In this document: positions 24,901 to 38,000 of the stretch, piece by piece
Numbering within the stretch: position 1 is the stretch's first letter
Layout: every line of letters begins with the position of its first letter
DNA from: Aphis gossypii
Lineage: Eukaryota > Arthropoda > Insecta > Hemiptera > Aphididae
Reading direction: 5' to 3'
NCBI RefSeq assembly: GCF_020184175.1
Contig: NC_065531.1
Span: 31,765,213 to 31,829,212 of the forward strand
DNA length: 64,000 bases
The notes under the pieces: generated by a model
Told to the model about the DNA's origin: nothing
The model's database searches: none
Seen by the model: only the letters and a program-made list of their open reading frames with translations
Program-made: the position numbers and the translations under genes

Positions 24901-27794
24901 ATAATTTAAGGAAAAATTTCTTTGTTTATCGTTCTGTGAATTAATTTAGCTTATATAGGTAATTCATCTATAGTACTTAGTTATACTTCCAAAAGGGTTC
25001 AAACTTGTCTCTAGAAACAATCTGAGATTGACAATTTTTTTTAGTTGTTTTCCTGTAACCAATATCAACGTATATGTATTAATAAAACATGTTGGATTCA
25101 TGTGTGAGCTGCATCTGTACCTATACGGGTTTAAAAACGAAGTTTTAAATACCCCCTGGCCCCTGTAAATCTCAAGGAATGTGTGCAGATGTTCAAAATT
25201 TAACTCCAATTAATTCAATAGTTTTCAAGTCAAATCTGTAGTTAGCCTTATCCAAACATATATCTATTTACATAAAGAAAATATAATAAATATCGTAAAT
25301 TTGTATAGTTACTTAGTTAATTTAACGCGGTCGGTTACATGATCGTATATTATTTAATTATCTTATTTTAAGTTAATCTTTATTATTATATATCTTAATT
25401 AAAATTGTTTTCTCTTTGTTGTTATTAATCATTTATAATATCACAACTTACGACTATAACCAACTTTATGCTCAGTCTGCTTAGGTACTACCAAATACCA
25501 GTATAATTATTATTATTCATCATTATTTAAATATTACCATGTTAACTAGTCATACATTTACCTATTCGTATTTATCTATAGATATAAACAACTTTAATAG
25601 CCTATTTATGCTAGCTTTGTTTTATTTTATTAAATAAAAGATATATTTAAGACATACCAACATCATATTATACTGACTGTGTCAATGTCTGCGGTGCATA
25701 CCTATAAAATATGATTAAATGATTAATCACATTATGTAATATTATCGTATATTATATGATATGATTAGTGATATTTTCGATGACGATTACCATGGACATA
25801 ATAGTATTAACAATACGAGGGATTCCGGTGCGAAGGGACTATTTTTTCGGCTGCCGTGTATATTATATACATAATCATAATACAATAATATGCCATGTGG
25901 TATCATTGTACATCATATTATATCATACATATATGATTTAATGTAATATTATAATAATATACGCGTCCGAATCGATTATACGCCGTCAGCAGCTCCAAAA
26001 ATAAAACGAAAACGATGAGGACCCCGCATACAATATCGCGTGTGTATGTGCGTGCGTGTGCAATAGATGTTTGCGGCGTGTCAAGATTTATTGGTCGGTG
26101 CTTGTAAAACGGTCCTACCGAACACAATATTGTCGCTCTCCACATGACGTCAGTCGGGTTTTTTAATAATGGAATCGTACGACGAGGTTAAAAAAATAAA
26201 TTCGGTATAAGAACAATGAACTAACGAATTTTTTCTTATATCCCATACACACATAATGTACCTACAACAGTACACTCCGGCGGAGTAGGACCGCCTCCGT
26301 AGCAATATGGATAGCTTCGCGCATCATTTTTCACGTGTCAGATCCTATCAAGGTATTAAAACGTTATTATTGTACGTGGTCAAATATTAATAACGTCAGC
26401 GCGCGCGGTGTGCATTCCAACGGACAGCATTCTCGTGCGCCGGACAGCTATACGGCGGGGCCGTGTCAATACATGACTGATAGGGTAAAAACGAAAAACA
26501 ATCCGTGATCTACATAATATACACATACCTATTACAATAATAATATAAGTCCGTATCCAAACCCTGAACGCATTCGTTTCAATATAATATATAATAATAT
26601 TAGGATAATATTATCATGACGTTATAATATAAGACCTGTCTCTGTTACACTGCGATCTCCGGTTTATGAAATGACCGCTGCCGTAGCAGCTGTCTATAAC
26701 CAATCCGACTGTATATTTATACATGGTATACAACGCTCAAACGTACCTAAGAAATTACGGAACCCGTAACAAATCAAAAGAGGTTTTATCATTGTGAATT
26801 GATTTTAGTTTCAATCTATTAACGTGTATATAATATACCTAAATAAACACGCTGTCCAGCGAGAGAACATGCCGTGGGCCAGTGGCCAGAAAAAAATCGG
26901 TTCTTCTGCATATCTCCACGCGATACTCTGTTATAGTAGCATCAAACAATCACATAATATTTATTAAATAAATAATTAAACCAAACTAAGTTTTTAGTAG
27001 GTAGACCTATAGATTATACCAGTAATGTTAGATAGGTACTACTAATTATAAAGTATTGTAGAATTCAATAACCATTCCACCACAATCCTTTGCCTTTACG
27101 TTTACCTGACATATACACTATACACACACATTTTCGAATCGAATAAAACGAAACCCACCTTTGTCCACATATCTAAATTACTTATAAATTATAATAAATC
27201 TATTATTTTACTTTAATAAATTATTAGTTATATCTACTATACTTATTCCCACATACAGTACAGCACAGTACTATAAGTTATAACTTTCAGTTATCAGCTA
27301 TAGGTATGTAAAATGACACAACGAATATTATAATGCCGATTTATTGTGTCATGTACGAAAGAGCTGAACAAGTGATTTCATTAACTATGACAAATACTAT
27401 TCGTTACACTTGGATAATTATGTTCTCTGCGCAGAGCCATAATATATAAATTGATCGTATGTATAGTTAGGTGTACACTGTGTTACTGTCCTAATGGCGT
27501 TTGACTGTTTGACTGGTTTGTTGGTTGGTTGATGACATATACCGCACCGACCGGATTTTCGTATAGTAATCACTCAAGTGGGATGTTGATCTCTCATCGG
27601 AGCCGATTACATCGTTTTTAGTAATTTAACCGAACCGATAGGTTCGTTAGAGGTGTCATCTTGTCATATATTCGCCACGGTGAAAAACTTATCACACTAG
27701 AACACATGCATTACATATTTACATATTATGCACACTACCTATTCATATTGCTCATATTGCTATCAAAATCCAAATATCTATCGATTATTATAGT

Positions 27795-27833
<39 letters not shown>

Positions 27834-28739
27834 GAATCTGTTTTTATGTGTATGAGTATGTTATAGATTAATAAGACTTAAATATGATTATTTATGAATT
27901 ATGCAAGGTAATTCTTTTAACTATGAAAACTTAATAGTTTTTACTTAGTTTGATGTATATATATTATATATTATATGAGATACTGTGTGTATATAATAGA
28001 TAGGTATTAAAAATGTTTTTATAAATAACACAAAAATCAAATGTTTACATATTATTTAAATAATAAATGTTAATAACAATACGCGAAATAAAAACCATAT
28101 TATATTAGGTAGGCATAGGTGATTTATGTGTATTGTTTTTTTACGTGATGAACTCAAAAATGAGAGATTTCTAAGTTAAAAAATATATAAATATTTTATT
28201 TTTGTAAAATTACGCATTTTTCTTATTTAATCATTCAAATCATTCTTGCTCTTATACTGTTAAGACTGTTAGAGTGCATAATAATATTATTATAATAGGT
28301 ATGTACCTTCCTATGAAAAGAAAGACGTAAATTCGTTTTATTATCGATTGTTTTTGTTTCATTAGGATCAGATGATTATATGCATTAATAAATAACATTG
28401 AATAATAAAGAATGAATAATGTGCTTCCCTAACATTTGTAAACAATACGTAAAAAACATATTGTAATTAAATTGTTATGTTTTATACTAAGACGGACATA
28501 ATTTGCATATAACTATTTTAACTCGTATAAACAATTAAAATTGAATATATTCTTATAAATATTATAGGTTTGTACTTTTTTTAACATTTTTATTTTCATA
28601 TTGTGCTTTTAGAGGCGAAATGATCATAACTGTTTGTTAACAAAACATATTATAAGTTAATACTTTATGTAAAGATACCTAAATATAGATAATTATTAGG
28701 TATAAATAAAATATTTCTCATTATTATTTTATCTAGGTA
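24901..28739. other. AT-rich intergenic DNA with a CpG-rich island near 25.96-26.48 kb
   Basis: No exon is recognised. The island at about 25960-26480 is richer in CpG than its surroundings and contains CTCCGGCGGAG. A CT/TA microsatellite lies at 27795-27833. The rest is featureless AT-rich DNA. Confidence 0.45.
27795..27833. repeat. CT/TA microsatellite
   Basis: CT units are followed by a TA run. Confidence 0.9.
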
Positions 28740-29340
28740 TTAATATGTTATGGATTAAAAAAAAAATTATTGAAAACTGCAGGAATTTAAATTTAAAAAT
28801 ATATTTATTACTTTTGAATATCCGTTTTGATATTTTAAATTCTAAGCGGAGCTTTGAATATATTGATTTTAAATGATGTGTGCTTGTTTTTTATCTGAAC
28901 ACTGAAGACGACACTTTATATTGAAAAAAATTAAATTTAGAAGTTTTTTTTATTTTTAAGGGATAAAAAGTAAAAAATTCCACTAGAAATTCATATTACT
29001 TGTAAAAACAAAATATGATTTTTACACAATAAGATCAGTTTAAACAAAATTTGATTTTTTTATTTTATTTTGATTATAAAAACCATCTATAAACAAAAAT
29101 TTCCATCGTAAATTTCAAAATGTCTGAGCAATTCCCAGGGTTGAGCCTATTACTTTTTAACTTAGACTATCTTCTGTCTTTAGATCTAACATGCCTCTGT
29201 ACCAAATGTCGTCGTAATTGATCCAGACGTTTAGGAATGTATAAAAGACAAACTAACAAACAGACAGAAATCCAACGAATTTAACACACAGAGTGAGACA
29301 TTAAAGAGGATTTTTAACGGGCTACGATGCGCATGGATTC
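28740..29340 (+). repeat. Dispersed repeat copy, family unassigned
   Basis: It contains TTCTAAGCGGAGC followed by GAATATATTGATTTTA, and further on TTTCCATCGTAAATTTCAA and CCAAATGTCGTCGTAATTGA. The first pair recurs at 53830-53870 (TTCTGAGCGAAGC, GAATGTATTGATTTTA) and the CCATCGTAAAT segment recurs near 55197. These look like decayed copies of one aphid interspersed element. I cannot name the family. Confidence 0.45.
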
Positions 29341-29851
29341 AGCTATAATATGATAAATATATTACAGTATTGATTAACTTTATTGAAAACTAAAGACATA
29401 ACTTATATAGACTATGAAATCATTGAAATGTTGGTATATAATGTGTGTTATTGTACCCTTTATATTATTAGATAACCACTCATATGTTATTGGTCATATT
29501 TATTGGTTGAAATTGATTTAATTATCATGATGATGTATATAGCCTATATAGATATACATATTATATCTTTATATAATTATTTATTATAGTAATTATATAC
29601 TTATAAATATTTCAAATATATCAGCAGTACCTATCACTTTTAACTACCTACATAACAATTTGAAAAATAGTAAAACAATTTTTAAAAGTGAATAGAGTGA
29701 AATAATAATACATTTATACATTAACACAACAATAATAGTCTGTTTTGAATACTTCTATATTTCTTATATTTACATATATAGTATTAGTGTTTCATGTACC
29801 TAATTTTTTGATCTTTTTGGTTAGCAATTTCTTGTTATATTAAAATTAAAA

Positions 29852-30403
29852 TTACTTCTGTGATATTTTGTTTTTAATTGTTGAACAAGTTGCAGTGTTT
29901 AGTTCACTTTTATTAATTTCGTTGAAATATGACGTATACTTTTGTTTAATATACTTTATATTGTTTTTAAAACGTTCATTCTTATAATCATTTTGTATAT
30001 TATTAAAAACTTGCTTGTTAGATGTATTCTCACACAGATTATTTGGGAATTTTGAGTTATTTTTTTCATGATTTTCTTCATAGTTTTTCTGACAACATGA
30101 ACTGATGTCATTTAACTCATTTATATCAGAAGAAATTTTTTCTCTGTCTAAACTTTTACATTTTATATGTTTTTTAAAACATGATTTATGCTCATCAACT
30201 TTCTTATAATTGGATACGTTTTCTATTATTTCAGGTACTGATTGCTTTTCATCAACACAGATGCATGAATAGTCATATTTTGACAATTGGTCCATTTGAT
30301 TATCATTTTTATCTTTGCATACTAATTCCTCGATTTCTTTTAAAAGATCGCAAACTTTATTTAATCTAACTTTTATTTCTTTTGATATCTGTTTATTATT
30401 CAT
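29852..30403 (-). CDS. Unrecognised Asn/Lys-rich protein, 183 residues (orphan gene candidate)
   Basis: A clean ATG-to-stop frame of 183 codons lies in very AT-rich DNA, where a random frame of that length is unlikely: with roughly 75% A+T about one codon in eleven would be a stop. The start ATG has A at -3 and an in-frame TGA two codons upstream, so the N-terminus is fixed. Residues 5-28 form an amphipathic helix with hydrophobic heptads (ISKEIKVRLNKVCDLLKEIE), possibly a short coiled coil. The rest is polar, with Cys pairs (CIC, CC) that do not form a known zinc motif. I see no signal peptide or membrane segment. The family is not recognised. Upstream, donor, branch point and acceptor of a possible leader intron (30538-30459) support transcription. 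It could still be a chance frame or an old element fragment. Confidence 0.5.
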   Translation of the reverse strand: MNNKQISKEIKVRLNKVCDLLKEIEELVCKDKNDNQMDQLSKYDYSCICVDEKQSVPEIIENVSNYKKVDEHKSCFKKHIKCKSLDREKISSDINELNDISSCCQKNYEENHEKNNSKFPNNLCENTSNKQVFNNIQNDYKNERFKNNIKYIKQKYTSYFNEINKSELNTATCSTIKNKISQK

Positions 30404-30458
30404 CGTTCAAAATCTAAAAACTTAAAATTCAAAATTAGTAAAATAGCTAGTATACCAA

Positions 30459-30538
30459 CTGTAAACAAAAAATTGTTTTCAATTGCATTAGTAATATTAT
30501 TTTATATTTTGATCAATAAACCGAAACTAAATGCTTAC
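30459..30538 (-). other. Possible 80-base leader intron of the orphan gene
   Basis: On the minus strand GTAAGC (30538-30533) is a good donor. TTACTAAT is a consensus-like branch point about 30 bases before the acceptor TTTTTTGTTTACAG, which ends at 30459. The segment is AT-rich and of normal size for a short insect intron. The exon from 30458 to the ATG would be 55 bases of leader. Confidence 0.4.
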
Positions 30539-30639
30539 ATTTAATAAAGAAATAAAGTAAATAACTTGTGTATTGTAATAAAGAAAAAGAAAAGAAAAAT
30601 ATTGTAATCTATTTTGTTTTGTTTATTTATGTGAGGTTG

Positions 30640-32275
30640 ACATATTAGGTTATATTATGACTAGCCACTTATTATAATTTTTAGATGTCAAAATATGTCT
30701 TAAGAGATTTTAATATAAAATAGTTAGTTTCAGATTTCTTATTTATAATTATTATTGTGTAGGTGTGTCTATATGGCAGAAAATTAGTTGTATCTAATAG
30801 TGATTTGTTTACGTATCATACTATTATATATTTATATAGCATTAGAATATTATAAAATTGTATGAAGAAAAAAAGAAATATTAGTGTGTATAAAATATAT
30901 ACAATTATTTTGATTATTAGTTTAAAGTTTTAGCTATTGGCAACTAATAAATAATAATATACGGCCATATAAGTACATACTATTAAATTACATGAATGCA
31001 TTATGAGTTAACTTGCATTAAGTTGCTTTTTTATAAAAACAACTACTCAAAAATCATAAAAAAATTAATTTAATTTTATATTTTAATGCAGTGAAGTACT
31101 ATATTATATGAATAACATTATTATATATAATATGAATTATTCTTATTGAAAGCGGAAATCGTAAATTTCTTACAACCGATTGCATATAATCTTATATACC
31201 TTGATATAGCTATTTTAAATAGTATGTTTCTGTGTACTTGAATACATTTTTATTTGATTATTACAATATAACTATTATTTTGTATAGGTAACTACTAACT
31301 ACGGTTCTACGAGGTAATTTAGGTAATTGTCGTTATACCCTGTGTACACTGCAGGATCGGTTAGTTGGGTTAGGTAAATACAGCACCTCATGTCCGTGGG
31401 AATTGTCATAGAAAAGACAAAATTAACACGTTTTCGCTGTTCATCTTTAAATAATTATACGTTTTACGACGTATTGGGCAAATATTGATTTCCAGTTTGC
31501 TGACATTGAACAAACGACAGATAAGTCGGTCTTAAACACCAAAGAAATGTTTCCGCTATATTTATTATTTAGGTATATTCGATATTTTCTTTTCGTGTTA
31601 GGTATAATAGGTTAAGCCTTAAAATAACCGAATAAACGTATCTTCATAAACAACAAATAAAACAAAGCAACTACATTTAAAATTGAAATTATACAATTTT
31701 ATATTATGAGTTATTTCGTAATTATTATTGTTTTTTTTTTTTATATTTTACACCATCGTCCCTTATATATAAAAAATATTCTAAATTAAATGAATAATAT
31801 GACTAAATAAGTAAATTCGTATACGTATAATAACCACGCGTTATTAAATTGGTATGGATGTTCGTTTAGACGAAAGCATTATAATGGAAGACGATGTGAA
31901 GCCGTTGATTTAATAGGAATTTAGTGAATTTTTGGCTATTTTGTATAATTTTTAAAATGTTTTTTTTTTTTTAACATAAGTTAATATTAGCTTCTTATGG
32001 ACCAGTTATTAACGAACTATAGTTCGTTCTCAATACTTTATATTAAAATAATTTAAGTTCATTATTGGTGCGTGAAGAGGTTCATCGTGATGCCATTTAA
32101 ACGGGAATATAATATAGCAGTATAATCAACACTACATTAATAATTACAATAGTTATATAATAAATATGTAACGTGCCTACTATATTATAGTGGTAGTTTT
32201 ATGCAAATCCTCCAGTAGCAGATTTTTGTCCGATTCTATGCGTTAGGTCGTCACATCGACGATTAATATATAAGC
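30640..32275. other. AT-rich intergenic DNA, nothing recognised
   Basis: No exon, RNA gene or intact element is seen. The part next to 30640 may carry the promoter of the orphan gene if that gene is real. Confidence 0.45.
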
Positions 32276-32504
32276 CAGTGTTTCCTAACCCTTTTAGTAC
32301 CACAGATCACTTTGATAATTGTATAGGTCGTAGACCACCTCAATTAAAAATACATTCATCACTCCGTTCAGAATCTAAAAAACTAAGAAGACCTTTTTTT
32401 TCTCAAAAATCAAAAAATGTGAATTTTTATTACTTTACGTTACATTTTATGATTATTATTCTTAAAAATTTATCGGACCGCGGACCACCGGTTAGGAAAC
32501 AATG
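32276..32504. mobile_element. hAT-type miniature inverted-repeat element (229 bp)
   Basis: The ends are CAGTGTTTCCTAACC (32276-32290) and GGTTAGGAAACAATG (32490-32504), inverted repeats differing at one base of 15. CAGTGTTTCCYAACC is a classic hAT terminus. Flanking octamers ATATAAGC and ATGTAGAC match at 5 of 8 positions, consistent with an aged 8-base duplication. The 75-codon open frame across it is accidental. Confidence 0.8.
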
Positions 32505-34238
32505 ATGTAGACAATAGTGATAATACCTACAATTATTATAGGTACAATGTAATGTTATATATTTCTAAAAGTGACGACGTTCCTTATTTACTTGTCGTTA
32601 TGTCATGCCTATGCGCGAGTTAGGCAGCGGCTCATAGGGGGTCTCGTAATAATATTATAATAATATATACGTGACAAATGGCTGCCAAACTGGTCTCGCT
32701 CGTCGCTTTTTATTATTACACGTTATATCCACTGGAGACTGCATTCCGACCGGGTCCGCGAATAATATGTCGCGTATGTATATGTATAAGTGTATCTTTG
32801 TGAGTGTGCGAAATGTATCATGTGATGTGTGTGTGTGCAGTGTGTGGTGCTAGTGCAACTCGAGTGCATAATATTATTATTATTACATTATTATAATATA
32901 TAGTGGTTTTGGCGAATATTATATATAAATACCGCTCACTGTATTTTGTTATCGTAATAATATTAAGTAGGTACTGCCCTCAAACGTCTATAACTTTTGT
33001 TTATTATTATCATTATTAATATTATTTCTCGTTCACCCCACCCTATACCATGTTTTATATACGTAAATACCTACTACCGGGCACCGACCGCAAGTCGATC
33101 CTCCGTCCGTATTGCGTACACACGGGTCGCAAGACTATTATATAGTGTAGTCTATATCGTAATAAGTTGTGTGTGGGCAAAATCGTCGCGGCCACCGCGT
33201 GTGTCGTACTACGGGACCCACACGCCCGGTAAAATCGCGGTGAGGTCCGTGTCGTTAGATATTTTTTTATCGTTTATTTTCGCCCGTTACAGAGCAACAA
33301 TATCATAACAGCCTGCACAGACGCGATTATTCATGCGCGCGCCGGCGTTGTCTAAATATTTGGATCGCGTGATCGAGAGAAAAGCTGGCGGTGTACACAA
33401 TATACCGTGTGTGTGCGTTTAAAATAAAAATAATAATAAATAAATGTCGCGATCACGATATGGGTACTACGCACATGTTATATACCTACAGTCTCACTAC
33501 CGCCGCGATTTTTTTTTTTTTTTTATTGGCCACCGTCACGCTCTCATATTATAATATAAATAATATAATATATGTGCTCTTATGATATATTTGTATTAAT
33601 ACCTACTTACACCGTAGTTCTACACGTGTACATACATACGCGTTAATAATAATAATATATGTTTCACGCACAAGGCTACCGGAAAGGGCCACGCGGGACG
33701 TCGCCACTTCTGATGGGTTTATCGTCCTACAACGGCGGCAGCTACGACGACCACACGACTGACGGTGCAGGTCTCAGAATATATAATAATATAGGTAGGT
33801 CGCGCCGACACGCGAAACCCGCTGCAAATCGCACTGCCGAATAGGACTGCGTCACGAGAGGTTTTCTGTTCGAGAGCCAAATATAAATTTACCGTACATA
33901 CATTATAATTTATAATAATATAATGTTCATAGTTTTCATTTAGATCGTATTCCGTGGTCTATGGTCGCGCATGTATGTTTACTTGCGATTATAACCGCGA
34001 AACGCGGTAGATACCTATATAATTATAATATATAATAGGTAATAGGTATATACTATATATTATATACATATTAGCATTTTTTAAAAATCTTTTTTAATCG
34101 CACAACACTGTTAATCTCAATATTATAATATGTATTCTGATTTAGGTGTTACCTTTGTCACAACTTTATCTTTTAATAGGCATTATTTAAATATTTCAAA
34201 AAAATCATCATTCATTCAAGGATTTATTACTAGAACAC
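32505..34238. other. Intergenic DNA with a CpG-rich island at about 33.04-33.85 kb
   Basis: The island is much richer in CpG than its surroundings. Its open frames (32997-33308, 33659-33844) carry no motif. It may be an enhancer or an unmethylated regulatory island. No exon is called. Confidence 0.4.
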
Positions 34239-34397
34239 CATGGGCGTAGGTAGGAGATATTTTTGGAGGGAGTTTTGGTCTAGATATACAATAAGTTTAA
34301 TTTATGATATTTATTTTAAAATTGTTCTATCTTTAATTTCAGAGGGTGTTTGAACATCTAATCCCCAACCTAAACTAACCTTTATACGTACGCTAAC
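34239..34397. mobile_element. Heavily decayed hAT-like repeat
   Basis: The left side CATGGGCGTAGGTAGGA with a following TTTTTGGAGGGAG resembles the common hAT-type terminus with GGCGTAGCCAGG. The right side (TACGTACGCTAAC near 34383-34397) is a weak inverted counterpart. No target duplication is clear. Confidence 0.35.
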
Positions 34398-34440
34398 TCT
34401 AGAATATAATTATATTATCTGGTCACCTTCCGCAAATATT

Positions 34441-35040
34441 CATATACATAATGCCTCGAATTAATCCAAAACCGTCCTCTCGTTTTATATCCTACAAATG
34501 TAGTATTCCACGACAACCACATTCACTATATAAACTGTTAATAGACTCACTAAATATGAGCAGCCTTGTTGTCTGAAGAAACATACTTGATTTGAAATTC
34601 TTATTTAAATTGGTAAATGGCTACAAAGATTGTCCAGAATTGTTTAGTTTTATAAATTTTTATACCCCACAACATCAAACTATGTCTATCTATTCTTTTC
34701 ATAGTCACTTTCACCAGAACTAACTACTACACTATAAATGCTCCTTTAAATATAACCACTAAAATATACTAATGATACCGAAATTGGTTATTTAAATTTT
34801 CACTCTATTGAGTCCTTTTGTAATTGTATTATTAGATATTATCAGTAATTTAAATTTATGTTTGCATTTATACTTATTATTTTTGTAATATTATTATTTT
34901 TCTACTGTTTTTCCTTTTAATTACTTGTTATTTGTATAGAATTATATTTTATCTTACCTATTTTATTACACATACTATTATATAACATGTATTGGGCTTT
35001 TAGCCCGTTTAAAATGTTAAAATAAAAATAAATAAATAAT
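34441..35040 (+). mobile_element. 3' fragment of a Jockey-like non-LTR retrotransposon
   Basis: One plus-strand frame reads RFISYKCSIPRQPHSLYKLL and, past a TGA at 34574-34576, LDLKFLFKLVNGYKDCPELF. This matches the C-terminal region after the reverse transcriptase domain in Jockey/CR1-type elements as I know it from insects. Further stops and a frameshift follow, with NAPLN still readable. The 3' end has a perfect stem-loop GGGCT-TTT-AGCCC (34994-35006) and an A-rich tail (AAAATAAAAATAAATAAATA) ending near 35040. It is 5'-truncated and dead. Confidence 0.7.
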
Positions 35041-38000
35041 ATTATATTATATTGAGAGAAAAACGTATATTGTACAACCTACTCACTTTAATATATATAC
35101 TTCTATAAATACGCCTACCACACTATATAACTATAGTTTATACAATGCTTATATTCATAATATACTAAACACAAATCTTTGATATTTCGTTTTAACTATT
35201 TTGCATTATTAACCGCTATTTTTTTAATATTCGATACTGTACATGATAAAATATGTATGTACGATAATTTTCTGTCCGCGAAATTATTTTGGCATTGACC
35301 TGCATATGGTAAATAAATCTAGTGTAATGCAGATATAATATTATGCACATACTTTATTTGTAATATTTCGACGTTCCATGCTGTATAGTGTATAATATGT
35401 GTATTATAATATATATTAATATATTATAATACATGATTTATTCGTGCTATTTATTTTCTTGAAATTGACAATAATATATGTTCTTGTTACTTTTTTTAGC
35501 TCTGTAAAATGTTTTTATCAATTCTATATTGGTTACTGCTTATTGGTTACATCTAAGTATGCATTCACTATTTTAATATTATAAATTATATTTTTGGTTT
35601 TACCGAGCTGTATTATGGCTATGATATATAAACCGTTTTAAATTATTGCTTCCAAATAATATATATTTTTAGTGTGATTTATTACAAAATAATAAACCAG
35701 TTTAACACCTATCAAATGTACTGAATGTGATCTGTGACGTCACGAACGCTACAACTCAGTCACTCGATTATCACATGGGCAATCGAAACATTAATAACAA
35801 CAAAACAATCCCTTACGAGCAAATCATTGTAGCAAAACCGCATCAGTGATGCCCGTTCTGTGTACCTGCAGCAGCGCGCGCGTATACGTGTAGTATGTAC
35901 CTATACTTATATTATTATTAAGTGTACGTAGTAGCGGTTTCAATTTTAGATTGTAAACATGCGAATTATTGGGGAGAAATGTTCCAAACGTTCCAAACGC
36001 CGTCGGCGGCATTTAAGAGGTATCTGTAAACCAGACAGTAAAAGAATTCAAAAAGCATTTAATCATTGAACTGCCAACCAATACGGCAGTTTTGCCACCC
36101 GCCGACAAAGAGTCGGCTAAAAACACTTCTTCATCATCATCGTCGTCGTCATCGGGGAAACATTAGACGGTTTATTAGTTCTGTTAAACACCGGTCCCTC
36201 GCGGCATAACCACAACCATCGTATAAATACTGATTCAGACCGATGAGCGCTTCTACAGTAGCAGGGCGTGTCCGCGCGGGCAGACGAAGGGCCGCAAGAG
36301 ACCCGCAAAGACCCCTGTGGTCACCCGGCTGTGCGCTCCCCGCTGGTTCTCTAATTAGTTTTTTCCCCGTCCGCTCTGACGGCCAAGAAAAAAAAGCAAG
36401 CGACTTCTTCAATTGGCAACACAACACGTATCTATAAGTAATAATATAATATAACACATAACCCCTCGAACGTCATTTACCGTGGTGCCAGGCGTAGCCA
36501 TTAATCATAAGATATGCCTTTCAGTTTTTTTTTCTCTAAAACATCCACAACTCGGTTACGTGTGTTTCACCGTCATACACGACGACGGCGCATATAAGCA
36601 CATTATGCTAATTCGATAATAACACACATAAACTTATGTATATATATACTCACCGCGTGGCGCCCGAAAACCATATGTTTCGCACCCACCGTCGTCAAAG
36701 ATGAGAACATTTTGCCGTCAACATCTCGTCGCTACAGCAGCCGCAGCTCAAGAGAGAATTCTGCCACATATTCTGTCTGCGTCGGCGGTGGCGTTGTGTT
36801 CATTTATCTTGAAGTACGTATCTTATACATAAGCCACATACGGGTAGGTTGGTAGGCAGTACATGCACAATATATTATATTGTATAAATAGCCCGCGCAA
36901 TACACCTCCTATACCGACACAATAGGACCACTAATTTCCGATTGTTTTGATAAGCGATCGATCGGTGATGCATATTATACAACAATTTATATACATCAAA
37001 TAACGCGCATATAGGATATGCGAGAAATAACGACCTGTGGCAGAGTGAACAGCGGGCTAGCTGACTGGTACAAAAAGAAATAAAAAATAAGGAAAAGAGA
37101 AAGAAAATACATGTAAGTACACGTCGGGACGGGTTCACAATTTTTAACCCCAGTTATTATAGTTATTGCACAATGCACTGACGATGAACTCCAGCCAGCC
37201 AATCAGCGTGATAATTAATCTCACAATATGTATATTATATATACAAAAATATAGAATATATGTGTATAATATATATTATATAGACGATATTTTGTGGCGT
37301 GGGTGCGTGGTTATGTCGGCGAATCTAACTTAAATAAATTTTTTTTTTGTTTAAGGAATCGTCTCGACTAACGACATTATATTATAGTATTTTATCGCTG
37401 TATAATATTATATATTATAACATACTGTTCAGCAAGTTACCGTGGCACAGTGATAATATATTGTGTCTTCCGGAATCGTGTGTGCGAGTCGATGTATGTT
37501 ACGCGAGTGGTTTCGACTTCAAGACGACGACAAACAATATATTGTCGTTGTACGTTCAAACGGACTGGTTTTTGTGTGTAAATTCTTAAATCTTATATTT
37601 AATTTGTCACAACTATGCTTATCTCCACAGTAGATATATAAAAATAACAGTTTTTGAATTTAAATATCCAAAGTATATATATATATATTCAAAAGAGATT
37701 CAACGAAAAATAATTATGAACACTATAAATATTATAATATATTCCTGAAATTAGTGTATGTTTTTCAAATTGCGTTGTAACTTGTAGGCGACATTGATTT
37801 ACACTGCACGTCTTTTAAAAATCTTGATATATATAAAGATAAAACCCGAAAAAAAATCAAACGGTCAGTAACCACTAACCTGTAGGTCCAAAAAGGATTT
37901 ATTACAGGTCAAACACCCTAATAATATGTCGACGTATTTATTATAATTGATATGATTATTGTAGTCAACAAGTTACTGGTATTACGTAAGGAGACGAGTT

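Noticed and set aside
24964..25209. Minus-strand frame of 81 codons with a less biased composition
   Set aside because: It might be part of an old repeat, but no family or element boundary could be recognised.
32278..32505. Plus-strand frame of 75 codons
   Set aside because: It coincides with the hAT miniature element from end to end.
33659..33844. Plus-strand frame of 61 codons in a CpG-rich island
   Set aside because: Non-repetitive content made it a candidate exon, but no reliable acceptor/donor pair and no family similarity were seen.
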